From the NCBI GenBank assembly GCA_026874595.1, contig CM049320.1, positions 53,783,070 to 53,847,069 on the forward strand: a stretch of DNA of 64,000 bases, written 5' to 3'. Below, one piece after another: positions 22,120 to 34,399 of this stretch. The position numbers and the translations under genes were made by a program. The stretch is from Sipunculus nudus. Taxonomy: Eukaryota; Annelida; Sipuncula; Golfingiida; Sipunculidae. Numbering within the stretch: the stretch's first letter is position 1; every line of letters starts with the position of its first letter. The notes beneath the pieces are model-generated. The model was given only the letters and a program-made list of their open reading frames with translations. It made no database searches and was not told where the DNA came from.

Positions 22120-23130
22120 TTTTGACCAGTGGAACTTAAGTATCAGTCAAAAACATTTTCTATAAAACGTTTACATTGTCTCTGAGCTGTATGACAATAC
22201 GGATAGTATATATCTTCGAATGATTCTTTACGTTGTCTCTGTCTTATATTAAGTAGCTTTCCGCAATTAATTAAAAGTCACATATGCGTTTCTAGTAAAA
22301 TGTGTTCTTTTTATCATGTCTTTCTTGGATCTGAATTTTTTGTTATGAAAGATGGATCATTTTGCAATCAGAGGGATGGGCGCTTCCTGCATTGACATGT
22401 GATGCGTTGGTGCAGCGATAATACCGTTTATTGTTTCCTGAGTTAATTGTTGACGGTATTCTAACCGGCTTTATCATAGCTGCTGGTGTTATAAAGATGT
22501 AACATGAGTTATAGCTGCATATGTTATCGGTACGTTTATAACTATGGCGATTCTGATATCACAATTGTGCACATTTTTTCATGGTAACACTTTGGTATAA
22601 GCAGATAGTGTTCTTTTCCCAATATAACACCGAAAGCGAAATAAAAATTATTTTGATATCAGCGAAGCAATTATTGAGCCCGGGCACACGTGTCATCTTA
22701 ATGTCAAGTATGTAGCATTAGACGCTCATTTCGGATACGTCCATACTGAAAACCGGACGTCCGGCTGTCGTCATGTTAAGGGTCACGCGACCGTGAAAAC
22801 GGACCCTGTGAAGTGGCCGTATATCACTTACACGCCATCCATGTCCAATAACCCGTCCATAGAATCTGACGGCCACACATCGATCGGCTGGTGGTTATCA
22901 ATAAGCCCAGAACTTGCCTTTCTTTAGCGACTCGAGAGACTGTTTATAGTATTAGGTTTATGGCCTCTCTTGGAAGATTTCCCAAAAATAAGTAGCCCAT
23001 ACTAAGCATTATATCTTTTAGATGAGATTGGGCGTCGTCGTTTAAGTTAAAATGTTTCCAGTTATTTTAGCTGCTTTGTTATTTCAGAGTATGTCATCAA
23101 CAATCGTGTAATTATGAGAAAGATTAAGCA
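22120..23130. other. Non-coding stretch
   Basis: The part at 22700-22900 has higher GC and several CpGs (accggacgtccgg, gtcacgcgaccgtg) and could be a diverged transposon or regulatory block. Nothing firmer is visible. Confidence 0.3.
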
Positions 23131-23140
23131 CTCAAGCTCT

Positions 23141-23402
23141 CTGATAAAAGCTGGCTTTTGTTGGAATTGTGCGACAAAATGATATGTAACGGGGAAATAT
23201 ATTTTAGAATACTTCGAATTTTTCAATTACTAATCCTCTTGCCGTCTCCATGGTATCATTTGAATAAAATGACCCTGATAAAAGCTGGCTTTTCTTGGAA
23301 TTGTGCGAGAAAATAATGTGTAATAGGAAAAAAATCTTTGAATAATTTGAATTTTATTAATTACTCATCTTCTTGCCGTCTTTATAGTATCATTTGAATA
23401 TA
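23141..23402. repeat. Tandem duplication, 134-bp unit x 2
   Basis: Both copies begin ctgataaaagctggctttt (23141 and 23275). They run through ttggaattgtgcga, and both end in cttgccgtct followed by tatcatttgaata. Divergence is perhaps 20%, so the duplication is not recent. Confidence 0.85.
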
Positions 23403-23409
23403 ATCATCA

Positions 23410-24960
23410 TTATCAGGCAATCATCTGGCTTGTGTGACCGTCGTCTACTCTGGGAGGAATTAACCAGTCCATGTTAATCTTATACTAGCGCCATTTCGGC
23501 CCTCTGACAATAGAAATTCAGCGACTAGCGAATGCAATGCATTCCTCCGTATGACTTGCAGTACACCGTAAGTACGCAGCCCAATACTAATGCCTACTGA
23601 GTCATGTATTCACTCGTAATCTTATACAGGTCAGCTTGAATTGAGATGTTTTCAGCTGGATTCCATGCGTGGGAATCAAAGGTTATCACTATAATTAAAA
23701 TCCAGGTGATCTGGTGACCTTCTATTTATAGAACAAGAAATAAAGGGCCACGCCGGTCATAGGAGTATATTTCCGTAAATTAGCATCAAATAGGTTGACT
23801 ACAGATTTGGGTTTAGAGTTATGTGTTTCTAGTGAGATTTTTTTCTGACTTTTTTGGTGGAGGAAACCACCTCTATTTTTGGGACTACCTGACAGGGCGG
23901 TAGCACTCACTTTTTATCATATTATTTTTGTATCCTTGTGTCACCCAGGCCCGGCATCTACCGCACCTGCGGGTCCTGACTTTGCCTTCAAAAGATTTAT
24001 CTCTGGGGGTTATATTCTCTGTATTATTTACTTCTGTTAGAAGGCATCTTTGACACCGCAATCTCTCATATTCTAATATTTCGATGAGTACTGTTGTAAT
24101 GCCGTGTTGAGTCGTTATAAATATGCGGATGGAAGAATTAGCAAAAAATACCGGTTTTAAGATAAAATATAATTAACTAAAATACTAATTCTTCTGATTT
24201 TTTTTATTATCCGTTAAACAGGGTGACCTCCTGCTTCTGCTCACAGAATGACAGAGTTTCACATATAAAAAAAACGACATTATTTGTGCAACTGCGTGTC
24301 ATCTAGGTCTGTCACGCAAGAAATATATGTAAGAACCGTCGTAGTGTCTCCTAGTGTTCCCCACATGCCAGTGTCAGGCACGCGGCCCAATCTGGTGGAG
24401 AAGTTAAGCTTATTACGGGTCAAAATGATTTGATAGGTACTCATTTGATGTGTATACTCGTTTGCAAAGTCAGCGGTAATTCAATGCGACCAGCTGCTCG
24501 CTGTAATTAAACCATGATTAACCGACCTGGCTTGACCATCTGGTAACGTCCTGCTGGGAGGATAAGAAATAGAGTCAAAGACCGGTCACTGGATATATCT
24601 ATTGTAATGTGCGGATGAGGGCGCGGTTACCCACAAAGGGTTCCTTCGTCTTCTACTTGAAAGATACGGGTTGGATGTCCACTAATGATATCCCATGATA
24701 TATTCTCGGTCCTCGGATTACTTTCCTGTCGTATTTCGATGCCCTTATCGAACCCTGACCTCGCAACAATTTCGAAACCACTCCTGGGGGCTATTTTTTG
24801 CGTAAAGCCTTAAAAGCGGATGTGGCAAATTACATGCCGGAAATAAAGGTAAAGCGCTTGTGATATTAAGCGCTTTCTCCTATCCCACTGTTCCTATGGC
24901 TTTGGCTACAGGTTTCTATGAAGCTACACAGGACCTGTGTTTCATGCTTCTGACTCAACT
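23410..24960. other. Non-coding stretch
   Basis: Mixed-composition sequence. A minus frame at 23722-23910 is open but unsupported by splice signals. Confidence 0.3.
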
Positions 24961-24968
24961 CTACAGTA

Positions 24969-25145
24969 CAGTGGAGCCCACAATTACGACCACCTTTGGG
25001 ACTGACCAAAGTGGTCATAATTATTTAGGTGGTCGTATTTGTGAAATTGTAAATTACCTGGACCATTTATTCAGGACCAGGAAAGGTGGTCGTAATTGTG
25101 GTGTTGGTCGTCATTGTGGGGTGTTCACAATTATGGGGTGGTCAC
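24969..25145. mobile_element. Degenerate pogo/Tigger-like MITE fragment
   Basis: The left end TA-CAGTGGAGCCCACAAT is followed by repeated inward and outward copies of attacgaccacctttgg / aggtggtcgtaattgtgg. That is the style of pogo-type terminal and subterminal repeats. No matching right terminus was found. Confidence 0.5.
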
Positions 25146-25149
25146 AAGG

Positions 25150-28100
25150 CGTTGTTCCTCTGTACTTGGAATACACACACGTAAGTAAGCCTCCTCCCGT
25201 AGGCGTACATTGGTTGATTGGTTTATTTGTATAGCAATAGTTAAGTCAATTTTTTTGTGGGTGTACTTCCTTAGGTTCACATGAATGCAAATCCATCGAT
25301 TAAAAGTGTTGTCCCCTTTTCGTTCTTTCATCTACTTGTGTTTACACAAGATCTCAAATAATGCCGACCTAAACCAAAAAAAAATGACTTTTTACCACAT
25401 TGTTAGTCATGGGTCACAGATTTATACCTGATATTAATGTTTGACCTTGACCTAATTTCCTGGGTCGTACACCTCACAGTATGTCCTTATTAAAGGTTAG
25501 TTTCGGGCGTCGGAGGAGGGGGGAGGGGTGTAAGGCTCTAAGTAATCTAGTGCAAAAGAAGTACTTTTAATGCATTATAGATGTATTTACCTATGTATGC
25601 AATGTAGATTTACTAAAGCCGCATGGCAGTATGTGATAACAAACATGATTTGATGAAGAGTCCTTGAAATCATGTCATATCAATCGTAGAGATCACGTGA
25701 TCGCTACAACTCGCGATGAATCTCAGGCTGAGAGTCGCAATAAATTGTTGAGAACAACGTTAACTACTGGCTAATGGACACGGTTATTGCCCGGTAATCG
25801 CGCTCTTGGATCGACCCCGTCAGTACAGTAATTCAATGCCTGGACTATTTACCACTGATCACGTCTCTCCCTTTAGAGTCGGTCTGACGGATGTGGCTCA
25901 TTAAAACCATAAAATGTGTTAAATTATTTCTTACATTATAAGCATTAGTAGAGTATATAAGCCGCGTTTTGTCTCTACCGGATCTCTGAAATTAAACCTA
26001 CGTTTTTCAATTAAAGGAAATACTTCTACAGGAAACTCAAGACTTTATACTAATGAAGTTGCTCGGTACATTTATAAATTTCCAAGTGGGTTAAAAATAA
26101 ATGTCATTTGTCATTAAAAACTTATCATTTAAATATCATTATACATATCAATATATATTCATGAATGTCAGACATTGAGGTTAGATTTAGGATGATTCTT
26201 TAAATTTGCGCAAATTTAAGTTAACATCAAAGAAACACATAACTTATACAGGAAACAGATTAAATATTATGAATAAAAGTGTATCAGTAGAATAATATAG
26301 AGTCAATAGTTAGCCATGAGAACACGGCGTTTGATGGCACAAATGGATGACTCCAGGTATTTTATCGAATATTTGTAACTTATAGCTAAAAAAACTTTAT
26401 TCTTCTTAGATGTAGCTTTACATTGCATTTTGCTGTCTCGTGAAAATCTGCCATCTGTGGTTATATATAATATGTTTGTGTGTGTCTATTGTTATCAGAA
26501 AATGAGGTTTTTCTGGCTTGTGTTTAGTGAATCGGAATACGCAAAATATTATTGAATTCCTAGAAAATATAGAAAAAAAAGATAAAAATATTTAGAAACG
26601 TAGGTACACGGATTGTGTGACAAAATATTTGTTTAGGAAGCTCTGCTCAGGTTCGTTGCCTGAAAATAAAGATATTAATTATAAATGAATAAAAACTTCT
26701 TTCACATTGAGATCGTTGATTATTTGGACACACGCTGGTACCCATAGTCCTAGCAACTCCGTCAGCTCCGTCACCGGGAACAGCGTTCAAGTAGCACCAA
26801 GGCCGCTTCTACAATCACCATTCTACCTTTTGTAATGACTCTCGGATTAGTGCTTGTAGCTAGGATAGTTTTCAATGTCATCGAGATTATTTTGGTAATA
26901 TTCCCGACAATTTTCGATGGCTTATAAGCGACAGTATTATTTCTGGTTCGTGTTTTGTAGCTTAGAATCAACAGCGGAAATGTCACACACAAAACCAATA
27001 AATCACTGTTCGTTTGAGGGCAAGAGTCATGCTCACACCACTACAATGTTATATGTGATAAAACAAATAATATGACTTTAACATTGCAGAAACCAATGTA
27101 ACTAAACAATCTGAATTTATAATAAAAACACATTATAATTTACAGAAAAAAGTTTCATCCGCTTTTGCACCAATGCCTTTCTTGTTTTTCCCTTAGTTTC
27201 ATTGATTGATTTCAATGGCATTTAGTGGATCTGTCGTGAGAAGAATTAACAATAGAGTTTCAGATAAGGACCTTTTTTTCACCTGCCGCCGTGTTTATTA
27301 ATTATCATAACGGATGCTGACACCTGTAAATGGATTTTAGTACTTTCAAGAAAGGTTGAAGTTGGTGCCGACAATGGAATACAAGTCCCAGGCCATGCAA
27401 TATATTAAAACATGATAAAACAATATATAGCCTCGTTTTCTTGATTACGGAAGGACAACAATAATGCTTACCGTAACTGAGCCAACCACACATGTTTTTT
27501 TAATCTACTTTATCCATTCTGGGGTCATTTGTGCATAAGGAGCTTTCTTTAGTACCGCGTCGTGTTGTCAGATTAATGCCCAAGGTAACAGATTTGCGTC
27601 CAACACATATTTGAGATCTTGAGGATTTTATAAAGATCCTGACCTACTTATTTTTATGATTAAGTTCATTATCACTGAAAATGCTTCCACCTGGTTGACG
27701 GGCGGTAGTGGGTAGCTTCTACAGCGATTACTCGGCAAATACAAAGCCCTAGATTAATTTGGTTTTTTTTTATGACCAAGTGCATACGTTTTAAGCTGAA
27801 GACATATCTTTTGCTCTTTTGCAATGTTTCAAATGCACCTTTGTTAGGAAAGTGACATTGGTAAAATTTAACCAGAAATTAGGATTTATTGGGTACCTTG
27901 ATTGGGCGAGTGTATGGTTGGGAAATGAAACGGTTTTTATGTTAAATGGTTCATTTTTGCTAAATAAGTTGATTTTACAATGAATTGGACTTTATTTAAA
28001 TGTTCCATGTTATGTTTTTATCTTCTGATAAAAAGATGAATAATGGGCCTTAAAATAAATCACTGTGAGAGCTATATGTATTATTAATGGGAAGACCTAA

Positions 28101-28295
28101 TCCAGAGTATTAATCATCATGGGCATATTTGATTGATTGTATTCCTGCCGAAGTAATTAATAATTTGGTAGTATTATAATCCCCTGTTGATTATGATGTG
28201 ATTATTGATATGTTGGTGAATATTTTTCCAACGCTTAAAACATTATTGTCAGGATTTTATACAACCAGCTTATCATTTACAAAGCTTCACTATAA
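25150..28295. other. Mostly non-coding stretch
   Basis: AT-rich. A minus frame at 26771-26960 reads YKPSKIVGNITKIISMTLKT and is protein-like to its TGA, but its exon ends are not fixed. Nothing else is supported. Confidence 0.3.
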
Positions 28296-28302
28296 TGTGA
28301 TA

Positions 28303-28449
28303 CAGTGGACCCCCCCACCCCCGTCAGTACCTCCATAACGTGGGCACCTCTATGTATTCGGACGTTTGGGGGAGTCCATTTTCTTCCCCTCCTCATTATC
28401 TATGTTAATGCCCAGTCAAAGTTATTCCCGCATTGTAGAGGATTCACTG
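28303..28449. mobile_element. Pogo-like MITE with TA target-site duplication
   Basis: A 147-bp element with ends CAGTGGA and TTCACTG, flanked by TA on both sides (28301-28302 and 28450-28451). Internal motifs such as tccataacgtgggcacctct fit the ACGGCCACCTCT-type interior of pogo/Tigger-related MITEs. No coding capacity. Confidence 0.6.
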
Positions 28450-28990
28450 TATTATGTAGTATTAACGCGTATGTTACAATAGTCGACACTATAATTTATT
28501 CATAAAGTTATACACATTGATGCGCTCTCTTGCAAGGGAAATAAGTCTGAAGCACGAAAGAAATAAAGAGTGGTCTTACTATAATGGTCTTGCGATAATT
28601 AAGAATAAATGATATTGAGATTGTATAAAGCATTCGCCTTACCGTACTGTATTTAAGATCCGAAAATGGTTCTCTTTTATAGAAATAATTATATAAAAAT
28701 TATACAGCAAGACGGCAGAAGGGAAAAAAGAGAAAGTTAGAGCAAATAAACAGAAAATTGACAAAGAGCGTAAAATTTAAATCAATGCAAGATAAAAGAA
28801 AGCGTTTTCTCCGCATGTTTATGATACATCGAGACCATTCTCATAGTAAGTTCCAAATATACCAAAGAAAAAATATGTATGAACCTACTACTCATCTTGA
28901 GGCTGCATATTCCATCTTACTAAGTACTACAAGCATGTTTTACTGGCGTTCTCGAGATATATCTGCAGCCAAGCACAACTGCCATTAGCT

Positions 28991-29086
28991 CTAATTGCCC
29001 TTGTCCGGGAACTCGGTCACGTGAGCACCCTGCCCATCCGTACACTTGCGTTTGGTCTGACAGGTGGGCTGCTCCACGCCAGGAGA
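28991..29086 (-). CDS. Terminal exon of a small Cys-containing peptide (DKGN family)
   Basis: On the minus strand the acceptor gtgtctcacacgttcag leads directly into SPGVEQPTCQTKRKCTDGQG and ends EFPDKGN then TAG, 31 codons in phase 0. The C-terminus and the bases around the stop match the terminal exon at 30811-30893 (FQDKGN then TAA). The nucleotide similarity continues past the stop. This shared end argues for two duplicated terminal exons rather than two accidents. Upstream exons of this copy were not found. The function is unknown. Confidence 0.42.
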   Translation of the reverse strand, partial: SPGVEQPTCQTKRKCTDGQGAHVTEFPDKGN

Positions 29087-29109
29087 CTGAACGTGTGAGA
29101 CACAACAAG

Positions 29110-29870
29110 TAACGGCAGGTGGGATGACTATTATGAATTAATCAGGTATACATGTTTTACGTGCGTTAAAACCAGGAACCCCGCTGCAGACTGCCACTAC
29201 ACTCATTATCTGGGTGATGTTTTCGTGGTAATATCAATTATACACTTCATATCAACTGTAAAACATATAAAGCGTTTCATCTGAGTGCTGCTAGAACAAT
29301 TATAGAACTCGTTACCACTGAATAAAGAGTATAAGTTACCGCTTTTAAGAAGGGTTGGGCAAATGTGTAATATTTTTTTTTTATTAAATAATGCACTTTG
29401 TCCTCTGGTTTTCAATAACCGACCTTGGCAGTTTTTTAAGTGGGATGTCCTGATGTGCACAAGAGGTTACCCCTCCGACATTCTACTTGCTATAAACGAA
29501 TTTTATATAAAGTTAACTTGAGAAGGGTTTAAAATGCATTTAATATGATAGTTAATTTCATCATTCAAAACAACATATCTCAAAATATATGTGAAATCTG
29601 TATGTGTATGTGTGTTTTTGCCACTTGTACAAGCAAAGCCCTATAAATAAAAAAAAAGTCTTTCGCATCTTAAAAAAAAAGATAATTTATGTCGTATTAA
29701 CAACTTTAAATGATGAATTGGCCATAAGTGTGCCTAAAACCTGGCGTAACTAAGCAGCGTAACTATTGGCAACAGCTGACTGTGCAATTATATTGTATAG
29801 CATGGATCTCAAGCTGTTGTTTGTAACCAGGATGATAATCAACGTTAACGAAATCATGATGGTAATATCT
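29110..29870. other. Non-coding stretch
   Basis: No supported exon or repeat. Confidence 0.35.
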
Positions 29871-29874
29871 GCAA

Positions 29875-29972
29875 GAATGAACAGGCCCGAACCAAAAGAC
29901 AAAAAGAGTAAAGTCGGATGAGTCTGACATCGTCGGTGATATTATACTATAAAGCCTCACCTTTTTTCTATT
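29875..29972 (+). mobile_element. 5'-truncated SINE tail
   Basis: It matches the 3' part of the SINE at 10360-10690: aatgaacaggcccgaa, then a purine-rich stretch, gtcggatgagtctgacatcgtcg and actataaa. It lacks the pol III head, as expected for a 5'-truncated retroposed copy. Confidence 0.65.
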
Positions 29973-30159
29973 GGGAAGAAAGAACGAATTAGAGGCGTTT
30001 TCAAAATGAATCCTAGAAGGGAAGAGTAATACAAGAAAGAAAGAACGTCGCAACATATCAGACGAGACAAACAGACAAATTTATGAATATATTTTTTTCA
30101 TGATGTAGATCTCTATGTTTATGTTTGTGCTGACCACTAGGCAAAGTTACATATGACTT

Positions 30160-30160
30160 A

Positions 30161-30199
<39 letters not shown>
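30160..30199. repeat. (TA)n microsatellite
   Basis: About 38 bp of TA. Confidence 0.95.
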
Positions 30200-30201
<2 letters not shown>

Positions 30202-30810
30202 CACTAGGGAATATACGTGTTCACAAATAATTGCCAACTTTGATTTTCGCATTAATGGTACAAAATTCGGTAATCTTCAATGATATTCATTGGTTAAATT
30301 ATTAGAGTGTAGCAAATAAAACGATAGAGATTATACAGAAAAAGCCGAACTGCAGAACGTGATATTGGTACAGGCTTCGATGACTTTGAAGACGTTTATA
30401 GTAGAAAGGCACCGAGGTAGTTTAAACCAATCATGCGAAGTCAGCATCCATTGAGTGGAGCAATGAAATGGCTATTATATGGAACTCCGATACAGTCAAT
30501 TATTTACAAAACAAATTGCTTCAGGGACTCATTTATGCCCAGTGCAGTGCAGCGTGTGTTCAATCAGCATATGTAATGTATTAATATTTATTTTCTAGTC
30601 GTTAATCATATGCTTTTCAATTTACACGGTATTATTTTTCATAAATGTGGCATATTTCAGTATTTTAAACCAAAATTCCTCATTTGCAATAAATGATATC
30701 TTATCATATCTTATCTTACATAAAATATCATATGTTCCATAGTACTGTGAGCAGCAGTGGCGTGTTGTATTGCCCAGCACTTCTGTATGTGTTGCTCAGC
30801 ATAAGCACCA

Positions 30811-30893
30811 TTAGTTGCCTTTGTCCTGAAACCAGGTGAAGGCCATCCTTCCATCCCTGTCTTCCATATAGATAGTTCCGCAACAAAGGCAAC
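30811..30893 (-). CDS. Small Cys-rich peptide gene, terminal exon (DKGN end)
   Basis: The minus-strand acceptor is excellent (attactttttttcctgatag|G). Two bases complete a codon, then 26 codons read CLCCGTIYMEDRDGRMAFTW and end FQDKGN, TAA. The phase-1 acceptor fits the phase-1 donor of the exon at 32923-33044, restoring a glycine. The same phase and glycine occur at the exon junction of the 4.2-4.9 kb gene. The two genes therefore share intron position, Cys-rich character and orientation. Intron length would be about 2.0 kb. Confidence 0.45.
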
Positions 30894-31678
30894 CTATCAG
30901 GAAAAAAAGTAATTGCAGGTAGCCTGATTATTAAAATTGTACATAAAATCGTACATAAATTAACATGATTATAATGTATGGATACGGTGGTTTGATTGAA
31001 AAAAACTACAAATATATGAATATCATTCATGTTGTAAATAGATCAACGCATATAAGTAATTTCTGCTTTTAAAGTTAGTATGATGATATTTTAAACTCAT
31101 TCGACATTCTTCCCGTCGATTTTAGCGAAAGTGTCAATTTAATGTCAATATTCGTGTATAGCTATATCATAAATCCCGGTATGGTACCCCATTATCCCCA
31201 GCTCCTTCTATGAACTCTCTGTTGGACGGGGGACCTATTTTCACGAGGCGTTCGCCAGATATCTTGTATTCCGTCCCACTATACCTATTAACCTTATTTT
31301 TACTGGAGCGCCGACTCTGGAACATCGGGTTATACAAGCGGGGTAAAGGCGAGATGGCTCACATATACCATGTGTTACTCACAGGAACAACTGGTATCCA
31401 CATATAGATAAATACACTTGATCCCTGAACCCTTGATCTTCTTCCATACATTTTTCTTCAACATACATTAACCTCCTTCTTCTGATAATGATATACCTTA
31501 ATAGTGGCTTTTTGTTACAAATGGACACACACAACCAACCATTATTTTTTTCTGAGCTTTTAAATATGTTATTTAGTCTCAATATGAACCATTCCGGAGG
31601 GGGTAGAAGTTTGGATAGGTATATGCTCAGAAATGACCTTTTTGTCTGCGCCAGAAGGGTATGGGTTCATTCCCGTTC

Positions 31679-31714
31679 GTGTGTGTGTGTTTGTGTGTGT
31701 CTTTGTGTTTGTTC
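31679..31714. repeat. (GT)n microsatellite
   Basis: GTGTGT with two interruptions. Confidence 0.9.
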
Positions 31715-31859
31715 ATAACATAACTCACGCAATCATTAACTGAATCTTATGAAAGTTTCTGGCACCTCAGAAATGGGGGAATGGTGAATCGAATATATTT
31801 TGGTGTGTATCCGGCTCATGATCCAAGGAGGACTTTTAGGAATATTCACAAATGTGTAG

Positions 31860-32095
31860 TCACAAATGGCCGATTGGACATAGCAATATCGGCCGAATAA
31901 GTGACTGAAAACATTTGTAAGGAACATGAACCTGAGAATATGGACCAATACGTTAAAGAAAACATGTGTTGCGGAGTAATCCTTTGGGAGAGTACTGCAT
32001 TCCGAGACCTCTGTGCAATTATCGAGTTTGTGAATTGTGACATATTTTTCGGGGTTTTTTTTGGATCCATATACGTCCTGCGATTTTAAACCACA
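31860..32095. other. Segment open on both strands
   Basis: The plus frame (ENICKEHEPENMDQYVKENM and onward) and the minus frame are both open over about 200 bp with ordinary composition. I cannot choose a strand or fix splice ends. It may be an exon or a transposon remnant. Confidence 0.2.
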
Positions 32096-32382
32096 TGCAA
32101 ATGTTGACCAAAATATCCTGAAACAGGTGATCAAGAGCCTTGGCAGAGGCATGCGCTTGCTAATTGCTTTTTCTTTGAATATGCATTATACATGCTGTCC
32201 TACAATATTTTTTCTAGAAAAAAAAATATTATTTGATGATTGTTACCAAAGATTGTAATTAAGATAACATTTAATTCCGAAGTGAATATTTAGACGAACA
32301 GGTGAAAACTTCCATAATATAAGACATGATAATGAGGTTCATCGATTGGAAAAATAATTCACTCTATTAAGGAACTGGTTTA

Positions 32383-32649
32383 TTAAAATTTAATTATACA
32401 TGTCTGCCTTAATACAAAGTCGACCATCCTTTTTTTCAATAATTCATTAAACCTTGGCAACCCGTTTTGAATTTTTACCAGACCAGTTTTAGGTTTAAGC
32501 TTTAGAATCACTTCAATTGTGAGCCAGTTAATTAATGAAAAAAAAAACTCAATATTTTTAATAAAAATTAGACCATTATTGAATCCGATCTTGAGGCATG
32601 CCCCCATTATCATAAGATTGATATCCACAGGAATCAGAAGTGAATACAT
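32383..32649 (-). CDS. Weak coding candidate, Leu/Ile/Lys-rich
   Basis: An 88-codon minus frame with segments such as LKPKTGLVKIQNGLPRFNEL. It is AT-rich, lacks clear splice sites and may be chance or an old retroelement fragment. Confidence 0.15.
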   Translation of the reverse strand: MYSLLIPVDINLMIMGACLKIGFNNGLIFIKNIEFFFSLINWLTIEVILKLKPKTGLVKIQNGLPRFNELLKKRMVDFVLRQTCIIKF

Positions 32650-32689
32650 ACTCTACCTGATACAGGGAAGCATGCCACACTGAGAGGGC

Positions 32690-32732
32690 TCTTTATTTAT
32701 TTTTTTTTTATTTATTTTTTTTTTTTTTTGGT
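32690..32732. repeat. (TTTA)n/poly-T tract
   Basis: T-rich run with ATTTATTT units. Confidence 0.85.
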
Positions 32733-32922
32733 TTGGCTTTTATTTTTAGTTGTAGTACTTTTTTCCAAAAGCAACTTTATCTAACCCGGAATAATAGGAG
32801 AAGAATAAAAATTTCTCTCTCTTTCTCTAGTGTTCCCAGTTCTCCTTTAAAAAAGAGGAGTCACAATGTCTGTGAGTTTATATTGTTTGGGCGGAAAATG
32901 TAAATCCACAAACTAACTCAAC

Positions 32923-33044
32923 CATAATTTCCCCCGTGAGAGCATATTCTAGAATGATTCTCATCCCCGAATATTGATTTTGATTTGTATGGGAGAACAA
33001 CGCCAACAGAGGAACAGTCATGGGCCAAACACCGGGCTGACAGA
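32923..33044 (-). CDS. Small Cys-rich peptide gene, internal exon
   Basis: The acceptor is cttgtctcctccgtttatatcag (phase 2) and the donor ATTATG|GTTGAG (phase 1). The 40-codon reading includes LSARCLAHDCSSVGVVLPYK and later SRIC. The pattern C-x4-C-x23-C matches the exon at 4713-4849 (CKRGHCPGLGRLL), with a Gly four residues after the second Cys in both and hydrophobic residues following. The acceptor implies a separate upstream signal-peptide exon, which I could not locate. The next exon downstream is at 30811-30893. GTTGAG is a weaker donor than consensus. Confidence 0.43.
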
Positions 33045-33049
33045 CTGAT

Positions 33050-34390
33050 ATAAACGGAGGAGACAAGATTGGCGGCACGGATCACTCTGGAATTCTAGAC
33101 ATGGGATCTTCTTCTTTATTCCAAACTCAATGTGAAAACTCAGCAGTGCTTCGATTGTTAAAAAATACAGCATTAAAGGCGTGAAATCATATTATTATCA
33201 TTTAAGGCAATTAGCTTTCTTTCTCAAATGTGATGTTTAAGTGAATTCCCGTCCTTTCTTGATATTGTGGCCTTACAATATTTTTTACATACGTCTTGAT
33301 TGATTTTATTTTAATTTGAAGAAAATATCATGCACCAAGAAATGTTTCTGGAACATGTGTCTTACGAGTGCACCATTAAAGTATTGTACTAACTTAGGTT
33401 TTAATTATGCCCCAAGGAAAAACTTAGCATTCAGAAAAAAAATCCGCAGAATCAAACCTTGGCAATTGTCTTCTGTTCTATTTGCTTATCATTAATATTA
33501 TGGTTTGAACATGTATCAATGGGTACCAACCTTAAAGCAGTCTGAGAATATTGGTTTGTTGGATTATCTCCTGTGTATGACCTTTTGTATCTGTACGTTA
33601 TGGGTTATCAAAAACATATAAATTTGTGTCTAGTTTTACTTATGTATCTTTATAGTCGAAAGGGAAACTCAACCGAAAATACGTACATTACATATTACTC
33701 AAAAGCATTTACTGAGCAGATCAAAGCAAAAAGTAATAAATCACTGCTATATTCTTCACTATATATATAAGATTAATATCCCGAGGCTGATATATGTGAG
33801 GTATCGTCCTAGAAGTCCCAAAACACAACCCATCAAGCCAATGTAAAGCGGAGAAATGCACTTGAGTCACTTAGACAAACCAAGGAAATTAAAATTTCAA
33901 CAAAGCCTAATTACCACAGTACAGATCTATATTTGGCGGCATACTCAATATATATTTTTTTAAATATCATTGTTAAACAGTTCTCATTTAAAACTTAGCG
34001 ATTGTCTATCGAATTTATCCATTGCCTATCAAATGCTGCTGTCTTTTAAATTAGGAGAACTCGTTAACGTAGTAAACTGAGACAGAGAGAAACAGTTGAA
34101 CCAAGAGTATTCTTTGAGATAAGTATTCTAAAGGGTAAAGTGGTAGTTTTGATTGACGCATGAATTATTGTATTTCACTGGATAAAAGATATCAAAGGAA
34201 CTTCCTTTAATCTTCTGCTGGAATTCCTAACAAATAACTATACGTCTCCAAAAGGAATCTGCGTCTTCAAAAGGAGGACGTTCAGTATAACGTATTCTAT
34301 AACCTTTGTTCTTTTCTATTCTCAGACGTGAAGGTGCCAATTTTCAATAAACTTTAGACGTGGAATCAATTTTCCTTGTATACAGATACG
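33050..34390. other. Non-coding stretch
   Basis: The signal-peptide exon of the Cys-rich gene should lie in or beyond here, but none is convincing. Confidence 0.3.
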
Positions 34391-34399
34391 GATTACAAA

